Positions 23,201 through 36,429 are shown, numbered from the stretch's first letter. The stretch: 64,000 bases of DNA from Lytechinus pictus (GCF_037042905.1 NC_087245.1:12710501-12774500), one strand, 5' to 3'. The notes: generated by a model from the sequence alone, not told the origin. Translations and numbers: made by a program.

Positions 23201-24463
23201 CAACCGCGTAGCCAGGATTTAATTTTGGAGGGGGCGGTAAATGCACGCGAAGCGTGCCAACACTTACAGAGCGCGCGAAGAGCGCTCCCTAGGGGGTGGG
23301 TGCAGGTAGGGGGAGTTTCCCCCTCCCGCGCGAAGCGCGAAGCTTTTGGTGTTTCATAAATTAAAATGAAAAGGAGCCGTCTCTCTTGTCTCTATTACCT
23401 ATATCAGCTCCAATTCAGTTGACTATATTGTGATTTTGAACCTTGTTTTCAAAAGTGATTGTGAACGCACAAAAAGGAATACAATGGAGGAAATTAAAAT
23501 CATAATAAACCCGCGCGAAGCGCGGAAGCTAAAGCGTTTGATCAATTTTTTTGCCATGAAAAGGGTCCCGAGAAAAGGGTATTCTCAAAGATATATTGAA
23601 TACTTCCCTTGGAAATATCAGATTTGATTACAAACAATTTAGCGACAGTGCATATCTTTAACTCGCAAAACAGAGGAAAAGAAGTGTATATGCAGGGAGG
23701 AAGATATTCCTCCCCGCGCAGAGCAATAAAACTCTGAAATTTCAAAGGGCGGACGTTTCATCAAATGCAGATATATCTAATACCCCATCGGCTCTAATTC
23801 AATTGATTTCCTAAGATTATTGAACTTCATTACAAGGAAAATAGTGCGCAAAAAGTTGAAACTTCTGTGATTTATTAAAATTATATAAAAAAGGATGCCT
23901 AATTTCTTTGACTTAGGAACCTGTTTGCCCCAAATTATGGTTGTTTAGTAATGACCTGAAAAGCAGGAGAAGTTGACTTTATGGAGGTGACGGAAGAAAT
24001 TTATATAAAGATTTTACCCGCCCGGAGCCGACCCGACCAGAAGTTGCGCGATCAATTAAAAAAAAAGATAACTTCATATACTTCAGCCTAACCTTACTCG
24101 AATTCCATGCCCTATTCTATACATTTGAACTTTAACTGGCAAGAAACACATATAGCTGAGGTGGAAAAGCAGGGTTAGAGAAAGGGTGGGGGAAACAATG
24201 GAGAAACATCAATTATTGTCATTTAACCGCGCGCAGCGCGGAAGCAAAATTCATATATAAATTTAGAGCAAGAGTGAAGGAGTTTTTCTTTTGAGAAAAA
24301 AAATAAAGAATAAAAAGAAAAAAAAACCGACAAAGCTACCTTTCTTCCCTTTCCTCCCTTCCCTTTTTTTTTTTCCTCTCTTTTTTCCCTTCTTTTTTTC
24401 TTTTTGGTGACGTTTTGGGGGGGGGGCGACCGCCCCCACCGCCCCCCCCTGGCTACGCGCCTG
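23201..24463. mobile_element. hAT element with 8 bp target duplication GTTGTATG
   Basis: The left end CAACCGCGTAGCCAGG and the reverse complement of the right end CAGGCGCGTAGCCAGG form the TIRs. The element is flanked by perfect 8 bp copies GTTGTATG at 23193-23200 and 24464-24471, diagnostic of hAT-type insertion. The interior has repeated self-complementary GCGCGAAGCGCG/GCGCAGCGCGGAAGC motifs (near 23270, 23330, 23510 and 24226) and a G/C-run right end. No transposase, so a non-autonomous copy. Confidence 0.85.
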
Positions 24464-24471
24464 GTTGTATG

Positions 24472-25570
24472 CATTATTATGTGGTAGATTTAGGTGGTCA
24501 ATGGACATTGTTCATTTTCATAGCCTTAAAGGGAAAGGGATTATAAATCTCTCCCAATTTTCCTCTTCTGTAATAGTGTATTCATTGTATAAACTTCATG
24601 CTTACTCTGTTTGTGTTCTCTGCTCTTGCTACTGTAAAATATACATTTATGCTTACAGTAGCTTGCTTTGAGTTTTCAGATATTTTCCAAAGATCTGTGT
24701 GATGAGCACATTAAACTCTTAAATGAACATGTTTATTGCATGTCATGATGTCACCAATTACTTTTGTAAACTTTCTTTTCTTAAATAATTATTCAACTGC
24801 ATTACAACATTGAGGTTTCATTTAATTTGTACTGGCTGCACAAGGGGGATTAAAAAAAAAAAAAAATTGTTTTCCCATCTGACAATACCGTAAAGTATTA
24901 ATTATAAATGTGCCAATACTTGGCTGTTGATTTAGAAGATATGACATAAATTCCCTAAGTGTGATTGTAACTCTGTCCCCTGTTACTTGTATTTTTTTTT
25001 AAATCCAAAATTGGTTGCAGACCCAAACCAGGACTTTCTACCTTGAGGCAGCACATACCGTTCAGACCCTATTGCATCTACATGTATTTTCTGTCATTCC
25101 CCCAATTGTTCTTAAGGTGGTTTTCAAATTCCTGACAATTTGCATACCAGAATGTAGTCTTCATGCACATACCCTAATTGACAGTTCAATAAACTTATTG
25201 GGACTTAAAAGTAAAAAAAAAAGACTGCTATAAGTGTGGACTAGGAATATTAATGTTTGGAAAAGTGTTGGAGTAGCTAAATAAATAATTCTCATTCACC
25301 TCTTTTGGGTTACCATTCAGACCACTGTCCATTTGTTTCCTGCCCTAGTCTTGGGCTTGGTTCTAGGAATAAAAATAGATGTAACAGGGTGTATAATATA
25401 AAGATGTTGAAAAAATTACATGCTAAATTTCTATTGCAAGATGGTGATATGCATCCTAATCAAGTGATTGACCTAAATCAATCACATGGCCAGTCAGTTA
25501 TTTTAGCTGACAGGAAAATATGCTAATGGATGTTACAAATGACTAGTTCTATAGACTGGTCAGGTGTTGG
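24472..25570. other. AT-rich intergenic DNA
   Basis: No gene or repeat that I can support. An A14-15 run near 24853. Confidence 0.4.
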
Positions 25571-25985
25571 TTTATTTTTAATTTGTCTGATGCCAATTCG
25601 TCCAATTGCCAACTTATATACTATTATTTGGTCTTCCATCAGTTCGTCCACTATCCACATGGTCTAATTGCCAATTTGTCCACTCACCATTTCATCTAAT
25701 AACTAATTGGTCCAATAGCCATTTAGTCCATATACCATTTGGTCTAATTGGACTAAGTGTTCATTGTGCAAAATGAATGAAAATGAAATGATTCTTAGAC
25801 CAATTGGTTATGAGACAAAATGGTCATAGAAAAAATGGTGATTAGACGAAGTGATGATTGGACCAAATGGTTATTGGACCAATTGGTCGTTAGATGAAAT
25901 GTTGGACGAAATAGCATTAGACTAAATGAAAGTAGACCATGTGGTGAGTGGACGAGTTGGCAGTACACAAATTGGCAATTTACCA
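25571..25985. repeat. Minisatellite folded into an inverted repeat
   Basis: Short units of about 13-17 bases of the type ATTGGTCNATTAGACNAA fill this stretch. In the left half (to about 25755) they read as AATTGCCAATTTGTCCA and CCATTTGGTCTAATTGG; in the right half (from about 25797) as their complement, ACCAATTGGTTATTGGACC. So one half can pair with the other around a 40 bp AT-rich centre. Units differ mainly in one or two bases. Confidence 0.7.
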
Positions 25986-28900
25986 AGGTGTTGAGATGAG
26001 GATGTTTTCATCAATATAATAAGTATCCATGTAATACACATCATATTGCTTACAGTGCATTAGAATAATAACCCACGCTTGTTTGAAACAGACGAAACGT
26101 GTTAGAATGGTTCTAACGGTATCTTGTGCATTTAAGTGTTACTAATGGCCTCAATGTTATGTATTATTTTATACTATCATCACTGTCAGACTGATTGCAT
26201 AGGAAAAACCCAAGGGGGAGTAAAAAATCCTAATGTAAACATAACACAAATTGAATGAGTGGATGGCTTTGCAGAAGGATTATATCCCAAATACTCAATA
26301 TTTGTTGTTTTTTGTATTATTAAAGAATAAGGAAATCATATTACTGGTATATGTAAAAGTTTTAATGATTGCTGTACTAATAAAACCCTAAGCTTTAACC
26401 TATTATGGACACAGTATTGATAACCAGAAGGAAATAAAAAGTGAGATGTTGCAAGAAAAACATGTTTTTTATCCCGTCCTTAACATCTGTGTGCATTCTG
26501 CATATTTTAATTATGCTATGACTGAATGTATATGTAAACCAGTATTTTTTAGCCTATGTAACAAACTGACAAATTTTGTTTTGATTATCTGTAAATGTAA
26601 TGACATTTTCAAGATTAGAAGATTAGATATTATATGTAACTATAATTTATGTTAATGTAGCAAAGCTACTCTCTATGTTTCTTACATAAACTATTTCTTT
26701 TTCTTCCTATGTTGTATCCATTGTGCGCCTATTGGTTGTTTTCAATATTAAATGTCATCCTGACACAAAAGGAAATTACATTTGTTTTTTACTGTGCTTT
26801 TTTACTTTCACTATCAAAAGACTTATTACCATTTACTGCTAGTTAACAAGGAAAGTCCACCATGAGGACTAGTTTATTTTGATAAAAGGAGAGAAACACA
26901 AGTAACGAAAACATGACACTCAGAAGTCTATCAAAGAATGGCAAAGTTATGGATTTCTAAAGGTTGTTTATGTCTTATATGAGCAGCTCTGCTATATACT
27001 ATCTTGTATAAAAGCTTCATAAAGTCACATTTTTTCCAGGAAATTATTTTACATCAGCATTCAATCAGTACTTCATGGAGTACATGCTTCTGTGAGCACA
27101 AACGAAACAGTGTTATCAGGAATCATTCAAAAATGGCATTTTATGAAATCACATATTTGGGAGTTGCTCCCACATGACTTGTAATCAAACTTTCAATAAT
27201 CTGATGAAGTATGAGCTAGTTATGACATTTCTTTAATTTTGCTTGTTTTCATAAAACATGATATATGCAAATGAGAGAGCTGGTGATGTCATTCACTATT
27301 TTATTTCATTAAATATCATTTTTCATTGCTTTGGTGATGAATGAGTTTTCCGCTTATTTACAATATGTTAAGGATAAAAATATTTCAAATAATAATAGTG
27401 AGTAAAGGACATCATTAGCTCCCCCATTCCCATATTCCTTATGATATCAATGTTTGGTGAAAATGAAATAAAAATTCAAAACTTTTTATTTTAAATCTGT
27501 GCTTGTTTGTTTTTTCTCTCTTTATCTAGTACAACTTTTTGTTGGGATGGACTAGACCAATTGGGCAATGGGCTGTTATGAACATAGTGGGACAGTTGCT
27601 GTTCAATATTTATATGGGCCTATTGAAAATGTTTTATCATGTCTTGAATGAACAAACATTTACACTGCAGTTCAAAATGAACACTCAAAAGTCTATTTAC
27701 CTTGTTTTCTTTATTGCATATCATACACTGATATATTCATATTTTATAATACATTATATATACAAAATATACATATTCATATTTGACTGTTGTAACACGG
27801 CTCTCTACTGGGGAGTGAATACACATGATGACAGATTTTGTAGAATAGCAAACACTGAAAGATTACACATCTGGAAAACAAGAGAGGCACTGTATAATGA
27901 TCCTGGATGGAATAATGTTGCATAAAATCAATGTTGTGAGTTTAATGTACTTGCAAGAGATAATCAAGACACTGCATGAGTTTATATTACACAAGAAGGA
28001 AAGAACTCTGTATTGTCTCTGCAAAAATAATGGAAATTACTTGAAGCAACTTCAACCCTAGTTGAATCTTATCATATAAATCCTTAAACAAAGTGAGTCC
28101 ATACTAGTCACAAGACATAGTATTCACATGAAATAAGAATAAACTGATCAATTTAATTCTGCACGTACAAGCAAAATTATGCTGCTACATTTGAATCATA
28201 ATAAATTAATATCAGTGCAAACAATTGAAACAGACTGCATTGAAACTGAAAGGCCATTTACAAGTCCTGTAGGTACGTCAAGATCAAAAGAAAACCTGCA
28301 CACTATCTTCTTGCTGATTATCGTGAGTAGGTAATGTATGTAATGGAAGATAGAAGATTGAAATAAGTACAGAAATTTACATGACTAGATTATCAATATT
28401 TTAAATTTGCATAGATTGAAATATCGGTGATATTCGGTGGATTAGTTTGAATACTATCAAGGCACACACAATAGATGAATAGTTTATGATCAATGACACA
28501 AATGAGTGTGGACGGATTATACTTCATAAACAACTTGACAAAGGCAGCTTGTTCTAGTACATATTGGAATGATTCAGACTTAAATATTTAAATAATGAAT
28601 TTAGAAATCCCTATACATTGTGTCCTGACATCAATGCAAGTGATATAACTTATTGAAGCAAAGTGTAAACAGAATATCTGATAAATGATTTACTTGTATA
28701 GGCACCAAGTCAATTTATATATTCAAACATGGCTAGATCTGCACCAATGGATAAATAAATACACATAGGTTTGTAAACAGTAGTAGGGTGAAAATACTGC
28801 AGAACACTTATAACAGTGCATAGAATGGTGGAATTAGAAAATTGCTTTTCAAAATCTAATTCTACAAGCACGTCTGCTTAATCAAGGCACATACATGTAG

Positions 28901-29276
28901 TAGTTCACTATTAGAAATAATGAAGTATACTGGAAGAAATAGTGGAAATAATGATCATCATTCAGCAGGTTGGTATTCTTTGCAAGTCCAAATATATGAT
29001 ATATATCACTAATAACTAATTTCTTCAAAGTTTCCTTTCTTACTATGTGAACCCCACTTAATAATCAAGATTGTATGATACAAATTGATAAATGAAATAT
29101 TGATGATAAAAAAGATGGGTGGAGTGGTGTGCACTTGCATAGATTAAGTACAATTAATCATGAAGAAGACTGGTTTGTACATGTGTATATCACATAGAGC
29201 ATTGTAATGTGTACATAATAATCAAATGTACAAATCTAATTCAGGTGAATAATTCCTAGCTAAAGATGATTTATAT
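25986..29276. other. Intergenic AT-rich DNA with diverged dispersed repeat
   Basis: At about 26865-27475 motifs such as GAATGGCAAAGTTATGG and AAATGAGAGAGCTGGTGATG match the dispersed family at 47929-48180 and 48885-49080. A 128-codon frame at 27539-27925 has no recognisable domain. Nothing else supported. Confidence 0.45.
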
Positions 29277-29282
29277 TTTATT
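29277..29282 (-). terminator. EFHB: Candidate poly(A) signal for EFHB
   Basis: TTTATT on the plus strand, that is AATAAA on the minus strand, about 390 bases after the EFHB stop. Confidence 0.3.
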
Positions 29283-29669
29283 CCATCAATTTCTTTATAT
29301 TTGAGTCTGGAGAGCTCAAATGACATGAGAATTATTGTAAAATTTTATCTTCCCCACATGACAAACATCCATCTGTAGTAAATAAATCTCCTTTCCCCAA
29401 AAAATATATGCTAAAATGTTGATGTCCTCATGAAATTTGAATCTTGGCAAATGATATTGACTTGAAATGGAGTGATGCACAGACCAAATAATTTGGTCAT
29501 TGGTTCAGCACTTGAAGAATGGACCGAGTTCATATCAATATGAAAGATTCTGCAGTATTCTTTCTCATCTTTGCCATATTTGTGGTAGTTTAAGTTTGTG
29601 ACATCCATCACTTATATTTTTCCTCATGACCATTAAATGAGTTCTGAAGTGGCTAGATGTGAAGGTGGC

Positions 29670-29861
29670 TTAAACCAATTCTGGTCTTCCTAGCGTCTGA
29701 GCTTCATCAGCTAGTTGCAAGGCTTGGACCTCATCTAAGACATTCCTAAAGCTTTCCACACTGACCTGACCTCCATCACTCCTTGTAGATGCTACCATCC
29801 AGAGCTTTTGGAATGTCTCTGGATCCATCTCAACACCGATGTTGGAAAAAATTCCTTTGAT
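29670..29861 (-). CDS. EFHB: EFHB exon 9 (last coding exon)
   Basis: Follows TGTCCAAACAG and encodes residues 533-595, from IKGIFSNIGVEMDPETFQKL to GRPELV and a TAA stop. It is the C-terminal helical tail after the EF-hands. Enters in phase 0, matching the end of exon 8. It contains a DGGQVSVESF stretch that may be a decayed EF-hand-like loop. Confidence 0.85.
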   Translation of the reverse strand: MKGIFSNIGVEMDPETFQKLWMVASTRSDGGQVSVESFRNVLDEVQALQLADEAQTLGRPELV

Positions 29862-30539
29862 CTGTTTGGACAGTTAAAAAATGTCAAAAACAGAATACTT
29901 AGTGAAGAACTTCTCTTATTTCCCTACTAAAAATCAACATAGTTTGATGGTAGTATAACAACACAAAACCTGCAGACACGATGAGATTAAAAGTAGATTA
30001 ATTCTGAACACATAAAACAATCAGGCAAGTGTTACAACTTACAAGTAACTCTGTAAAGTTTCTAGTGTTTGTGCCAAACCAGTAAACATAGCTATGACTG
30101 AAGAATTCATGATACATAACCTTTGAAATTAAACAACATGCATGTATGCATTAACACTTTCAAACATGATCTGCCATTAAATTTGTGAAAGTGACATATA
30201 TATGAAGCATGAAGATAAGTGTTTACTGGAATGAAAGTACACATTTTTGCCAGCTTTTGTCAGAGGTCAAAGAAAATCACATTTGGACTTTGAGATACCG
30301 GTAATGTTACACTCTAGGAAATAACTTTGATTTCCATTTGACTCTCTACATTAAAGTACTAGTGAAGCCATAACACAGTGAAACATAAGTAGTTGTAAGA
30401 ACCTATACAAGATCATAATTAGCAACCACTTCTTGATATTTCAGTAAGGGTTTAGGACATCCAGGTAAAAATCTAAAGATTCCAGAAGTAATGAGATGAC
30501 TTCCTTTTATTGTGTGTATTACATTTATGAGTTACTTAC

Positions 30540-30721
30540 TTGTTCCGGTTCTCTTGGCTGGAAAAAGTCCTTCTCATAGATACCCTTATTACTGTACATA
30601 GATGGATTGATAAGACCATATGCATCAGATTCGTCACCATAATTCTTTGTGTCACTGATTCGTTTTGTTCTTGGAGCTGCAATATCGCTTCGGACGGTTG
30701 GTACACCATAAGTTCTGTAAC
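30540..30721 (-). CDS. EFHB: EFHB exon 8
   Basis: 182 bases, residues 472-532, GYRTYGVPTVRSDIAAPR through PEQ. The acceptor is TATTAAAAAG, and the donor GTAAGTAAC is strong. The TYGVPT(V)R and ISDTKNYGDE stretches are typical of the family after its EF-hand pair. The acceptor choice keeps phase with exon 7; a nearby TTACAG would break it. Confidence 0.85.
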
Positions 30722-31171
30722 CTTTTTAATAGAAAGGAAAAAAAATATAAAGCTAATTTCAAACTTCTTCTACAGTATTAGTTAACTTATTTCTTAAGAC
30801 ATACAATGCAGTGCTATGACTTTCTCCAGGTTTGATCATGCCTTACCAGCCAGAATACAGTGTTCCATTAATAGATAGATTTTGGGAACTTGAACAACTA
30901 AAAAAAAAACATGGATTTTCATGTTTCATACAGCTTCAATATCTTATCTATATTGAGAGTAATAACAATCGGAAACAGGTTTAGCATGTTAAACTTCTTC
31001 ACTTTCCTCATCCGAAATGACCAATTCCTCATGCAATGGAGGCCACAATGTCATGCACTACTTTGCAATATTGACAAGTCACATCATGATCGACAAGGAA
31101 AAGTCAAGACAGAGTGCCTTTTTGAGACTGATAAGAATACAAAAGATCACAAGGGTTATCAGTGAGCGTAC

Positions 31172-31514
31172 CTTTCGTGGAGACTCCACCGACCACAGCA
31201 TTGATCATCTGAGCAGATGTTCTATGACCACCAATGGCTTGGTCTATCTGCTTCTTCATTCTTTCAGGTGTTCCTTCCTTTGTTCCCTCTGCTTCATCTT
31301 TCACAGCAGCAGATGCAGGGTTGGTTAGTCTCTCTCCTTCGTTCATCTTGTCCTTCCAGTTGAGGAAGTTTGCAAATTCGTTGTAATCGATGCAGCCGTC
31401 TGAGTTGGCATCGCAGTAGAGAATGAGCTGCTCCAAGAGCTCTGGTTCAATGGGAAGACTGAACTGATCACAGCAGAGCCGTAACTCATTGATGTCTACC
31501 TTGCCGTCACCATT
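31172..31514 (-). CDS. EFHB: EFHB exon 7, EF-hand pair
   Basis: 343 bases, residues 358-472. The first calcium-binding loop spans the splice: D356-K357 from exon 6 joined to NGDGKVDINE here, giving the canonical 12-residue loop ending in Glu367. The second loop is DANSDGCIDYNE (392-403). Both have acidic or amide groups at loop positions 1, 3, 5 and 9 and Glu at 12, so both should bind calcium. A charged linker follows (about 405-455), then a helical HRTSAQMINAVVGG segment. Confidence 0.92.
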
Positions 31515-31938
31515 CTGGTCAAGGATGAATGGGTAAATAAGAATGACAAACTTCAATCAAACAAGATAATAGATCTTGTTTGCATTACATAACATTTCAC
31601 ACAAGTGCAATATGCTACTTGTTGGTGGATCCATGAATTGAGTATAACTTTAATTCGATGTTCCAAATTCTCATATTCATTATTGTGAGTCCTTGATTAC
31701 AAGGCGATGGTTTTTGTTTTACCCTATATATCAGGTCACCTCTCTGGTATTCTACAAGTCATATACAGACTGTGAGATACAATTAAATGCTGAAACTGAA
31801 ACAAACTCAGATAAATTAGCAACTGAGATAAGAATAAATCTGTATCTGATCTTACTCATTCATTGATGGAAAGGAAAAGAGGATGGGGAGGAGGAAGGGG
31901 GGTAGGAAAGCAAAAACATTTTCTTAAACCAATCGTAC

Positions 31939-32245
31939 CTTGTCATAATGATTAAATGCAGCCTGCAGGTTGTTAAAATTGTGATAGTTGGCTTTCTTAA
32001 GCTGTTGTCTGATGGCGGCTACAAGTCCCCTTTCTCTGTCTTTCCCCCTGAGATAACTACCAGGGTACCTTCCATGCATAAGATCCCCTGCTCCATATTC
32101 ATCCGGTTTGATCAGGATACCAAAGGAGTGGTCAGGAGGAACTGTCAGGGTATCTTTGATGGGGTCATGGACCTGTCCAAGCTGAGGCTGGGTACGCTCC
32201 CTGAAGTCATCAACGCGTTTGGATACGATCTTGGTGCCTTTATCC
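31939..32245 (-). CDS. EFHB: EFHB exon 6
   Basis: 307 bases, residues 255-357, between TCATACAG and GTACGATTGG. Landmarks are RVDDFRERTQPQLGQVHDPI, DHSFGILIKPDEYGAGDL and the helical run before the EF-hand, ending FNHYDK. The last two residues start EF loop 1. Phase 2 in, phase 0 out. Confidence 0.9.
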
Positions 32246-32322
32246 CTGTATGATGATCAAAGTTGTAAATGGTTACAAACTTTGATTGTAACAAAATAAG
32301 CTAATCTAAATTGATCATTAAA

Positions 32323-32940
32323 CCTAAAAGGACTGGGGGAGGGGGGGTGGGGCATGATGGCCCCCTCAACGCTTCGCGCGATATTTCCGAAACGCAAAAA
32401 GATAGAGCTGCAAAATTTCAGGACTTTTTTCTTTGAAGTATCGCACAACTTTTGAGACCAAATTTGCAATGTACAGGTATAGTGTCGCAACGCCACGTGA
32501 CTTTTTATGAGACAATGAGACACTTTCATACTTTGTGTACAAAGTCTATGGGAGATTAAATTCATAAAATGATTTTTCATTCCAATTGTTCTGCTTAATT
32601 AATTTAGGCTTTGAATTTATTTGTTAAATGGTCTGCAATAGTTTCCATTGAAAAAAAAAACAATGAAAAAACAAAGAAATACATAAGAAGTTTTATAAAT
32701 GAAGAAGTACAGAAGGACAAATTTGGCTCTACAAAGATGACATCTGTGAAAAAAATTAAAATTTGAAGTGAAATTGGGTGTTAAATGTGCAAGTAATGTT
32801 TTTCATAAATAAATTTGCATATTTTATTCAGAATAAATAAAAAAAAAATATTTTGAACGGTGGCCGAGATTAGAAGGGGAGGCCATTATGCCCCCCCTTC
32901 CTGTCCTCAATACATCTCAAATTGCCCAGTCCTTTTAGGG
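32323..32940. mobile_element. MITE-like TIR element in EFHB intron 5
   Basis: Inverted ends CCTAAAAGGACTGGG and its complement near 32923-32939. Both subterminal regions are G/C-run rich with GGCATGATGGCCCCC against GGCCATTATGCCCCC. About 620 bp, non-coding. Confidence 0.55.
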
Positions 32941-33510
32941 TTACTATGCACATACTTTAGTTTAAAAATTCAAGTTCATTGATTAACATTGAAAATATCA
33001 TGCATAGTACAGTCAACAAGTTAGTCACTCATCACATTTTCTTTCGTCATACCCAGGGGCAGATCCAGCTTTCATCAATTGGAGCGGCCAGAAAACTATT
33101 TTCATTACACTTTCCCCGTTGCGGCTGCCAAAATCCAATTTTTTTTTTTAGGGGTTAGTCCTGTCTAAATTATCATTCTTAGAAACAATATAGTATCTTC
33201 TTTCATTTTCACGAAATAAATATTACAATGAATGTTATCAAAATAGTGGCGACCAGACATAGGTTCTTTCCATAGTTAGTTGTTCCTACTTTAATTTCTC
33301 TGAAGATATATGTTTAGGGTTGTGATAGGGTTTGGGTTCGGAATGGTATAAAGATTAGTATCAGCTTAGCATCAGATTTGAGGTGAAGTTTATATTTTGC
33401 TTTGTATGTAGCTCTTATGTATATATATATGATCAATTATTGCTAGGCCAATGTCATGGACTCATAATCACTATTCTTTATTTATGGAACATCATTGTTC
33501 TAGAACTTAC

Positions 33511-33751
33511 AACTGATCATTTCGCAGCCATTTCAAAGTTTGAGAGACGTTCTTGCCATCATTATCGTGTGGAGTGGGTATGCCAAATAATCCATCTTTT
33601 GGGTACTGTGACCAGTCATAATCCCTGTCAACCGGCTCTCCAACATGAAAGTTATGATGTGTTTTCCTGTAGAGGTCACGACCTTCTTCACTCTCAACAT
33701 AAACTTGCTGGTATGTCTTCGCTGGGCTCACAAGCTCTCCAGCCGAACAAT
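33511..33751 (-). CDS. EFHB: EFHB exon 5
   Basis: 241 bases, residues 175-255, after TTACTATTAG and before GTAAGTTC. It includes AGELVSPAKTYQQVYVESEE, the HNFHVGEPVDRDYDW stretch and the family hallmark LFGIPTPHDNDGKNV. Phase 1 in, phase 2 out. The AGE(L/V)VSP motif repeats the one opening exon 4, which points to an internal repeat in the protein. Confidence 0.92.
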
Positions 33752-34313
33752 CTAATAGTAACAACAAGATTACTTCATTAAATATCCATAAAAGAGAGAA
33801 ACAACAATATCCTGTAAGATCCTATTTCAATTGAGGTTGCATGTTACACCAACAACATGAACACCTTCATTAGATCACCCCCCCCCCATTTCAGCTGAGC
33901 TGAATGCCATTGACATTAAACAAAATAACAAGACTTAATTATCAAAATCAAATGCCATTCCATTGATGGAAACAGCTAATTTCTAGGTATACTTATGCTA
34001 GCTAATATTAAAACAAGAGTATTTCAACAGCTATTTGCAAATAATTATCTAAATCTCATCATTTCAGAAAAGTAAATCTTAGTGATTTCATAAATAAAAA
34101 TAAAATGGTGAAACTTCAAAAAAAGAATTAACCAGTGAGAGTGTAGAAACCGAACTCAATGTTTAATTTGCTTGATTAGATGAATTTAAACATGACAAAT
34201 GTAAGAACTACATAGTACATACAAACCAAGGTATGTATGTCTATTCCTTTGTGACTAAGTAAATATACTAATTTCGTCTGATAAAAAAGTTTGATAATTG
34301 TGTATTCATTTAC

Positions 34314-34494
34314 CGAAGATATTTGGAGTGCCAAATGTTTTCTCAAGAGGGTTCATGTCCTTGGGAAGGCCAGGTCTCTGATCATGAGATGAGCCAAGAG
34401 GTGCTTTCTGTTTACTGGCATACTGAGATTCTTTCTTGTCAGCAAGCCGCTGCTCAAAAAGCGTCTTTGGATTGGGGCTGACAACTTCTCCAGC
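34314..34494 (-). CDS. EFHB: EFHB exon 4
   Basis: 181 bases, residues 115-175, between TTTCTCAG and GTAAATGA. Product opens AGEVVSPNPKTLFEQRLADK and ends with KTFGTPNIFG, parallel to the F-G-x-P-x motif of exon 5. Predicted to be an extended, microtubule-facing segment by analogy with axonemal inner proteins. Confidence 0.9.
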
Positions 34495-34767
34495 CTGAGA
34501 AAAAAAAAATATAAACACAATTATAGATTTAAGACCATAATAATACTCAGTAGTATGTATCAAAGGCTATCTAGAAAAGAACAATACAGAAAAAAAAATC
34601 TCACTATTTAACAAATAAAGTTGTTAAAGAAAAAGATGAAATAGGTGAAATGAAATTCTTTAGAGCACCCCCATAAATGTGAGGTGTACAAGATGGTGGT
34701 ATACACACGTAACTATCAAGTATGGCAACAAGCCCCTATGGGTCTACCAAATATTCCTTTCACATAC

Positions 34768-34911
34768 CTTTAATGAACCTGTTGTAATAACACCATGAGA
34801 TACAGTAGAGGCAACGTCAGGGTCATCTGCTTTCCCATAGAAAACTCTCCTGACTTGGGGCTCAGGTCGTGTTGTGTTGCGGAATTTCTTAACAAGTGGT
34901 GGAGTAAGAAC
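34768..34911 (-). CDS. EFHB: EFHB exon 3
   Basis: 144 bases, residues 67-114, between CTTCTGTAG and GTATGTG. It encodes [19 protein letters not shown], then [20 protein letters not shown]. Phase 0 at both ends. The RPEP...VFYGKADDP stretch is characteristic of EFHB. Confidence 0.92.
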
Positions 34912-36332
34912 CTACAGAAGTAAAAAAGAATGTGTTTATATCTATTAAAATGGCAGTCAACATGTGACTGTTGTAGGCCATGGTTTTTCGCTGCAGTCAG
35001 CAAAAGCATTGTCCATTGCAGTCCATAGTGATGTGCAGTCTCTCCTTCAACAAATAGCGCATGCTATGGTGGTTCCCATTGCAGAAAACATTATATACAT
35101 CACCATTTGCAGACATCAACCAATGTACATGAGGCTACATGTAGCTTTGGGGAAATAAGGAGCACCAAAACTGTAAACAGACAAACTCTGTGTCTTTTGC
35201 TTGGAGTACAAAGCCAGAGATGGTGGCACAGTCAAAGCCTATGGACTTGTTCTTGACTGGATTAGAATAATTAGACCCATATCAAATTTGGGGTTCTCAG
35301 GTGCCTGAATTTGCAAGGTTACCCGGACACAGAAATACCTAAAATAAAAAATCTTAGACCATTGTGAATGTGATAAAATGATTGATGTTAGTATATTCAA
35401 ATCCCATAAACACTTGCCTGAGTTACATGTACCCGAGACATAGGGCTCAATACTTACTATCACTTTTTATTCAGATTCATCATATCTAGCGAAGCAAGGG
35501 CCCTCTCTCTAATACAGGAAAACCAGAGGGCCAAAACTCATCCTCAAACTTTAAAAAGAAATAATTATTCTATTGGACTATGAGGTCTAAAATGGTCTCC
35601 CCAAGAATTACACAAGGGACATTTTCCTGTTAGAAATAGCCCTGTAAATTCGAAGGTCATGAATAGACCACTTAATTTTGAAAATTTTACCAGAACTTAG
35701 GGTCTTCAACCTAAATAGATTCTTTCAGAGTACTGTTGCTTGAACCTGATGTACCCATATTATAATAGAGATTTTTGTTTTTATTGTTTTACAGGACAAA
35801 TTTGTTATTATGCCAAACCGCCATTAAATCCACCAGACCAAGTAATTATTTGGTCAATTTTCTTGTTTCTATTGTTGAAATTCACTATTGTGTGGTCTAA
35901 TTTTAATGGAATAAAAGCTCATGTTATCATGTTATCAACCTCTGCCAATATGACAGTGTTAGGTTCAGAAATATGTTTATGGTAGGTTATAAACCCAGGA
36001 TTGAAATCAGTCATTTTGATTAGTGTGTGGAATTTATAGTGGAGCAAAATTAACGCTGGAGCAAATGACATGGAATCAATAATATACAGTTGCTGTTTTT
36101 ACCTGAATGGCTTGTTTGTCCAGACAAGATGGCAGTTTCAGGAACTTTGTGAGCAATATTTCATGAATTGATTGAAAGTAATGTGAGAAAATATCACAAT
36201 GCATAGATTTTCACAATTATTTCTACTATTTGATACATTTAGGGTCTATATCTAGAAAACCACAATCCAAAAAATGATGATTATATCTATTTAACCGTCT
36301 GGACATTGGACTCCCATCCTAGATGTACTTAC

Positions 36333-36392
36333 CCTTGGAATATTCATACAATCTCTTGTTGTCTCTCCTTCCATTGTTATGAGTTTTCCTGC
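36333..36392 (-). CDS. EFHB: EFHB exon 2
   Basis: 60 bases, residues 47-66, AGKLITMEGETTRDCMNIPR, between a very long T tract ending in TTCAG and GTAAGTACATC. Phase 0 at both ends. The acceptor is preceded by 27 T and then by the C-run end of a TIR element on the coding strand. Confidence 0.8.
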
Positions 36393-36395
36393 CTG

Positions 36396-36429
<34 letters not shown>

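Noticed and set aside
24223..24508. Lys/Glu/Gly-rich minus-strand frames
   Set aside because: Translated polypyrimidine tract in the end of a hAT element.
27539..27925. 128-codon plus-strand frame
   Set aside because: No domain and no splice context. Hydrophobic, Tyr/Ile-rich composition is expected from AT-rich DNA. It lies in repeat-bearing intergenic sequence.
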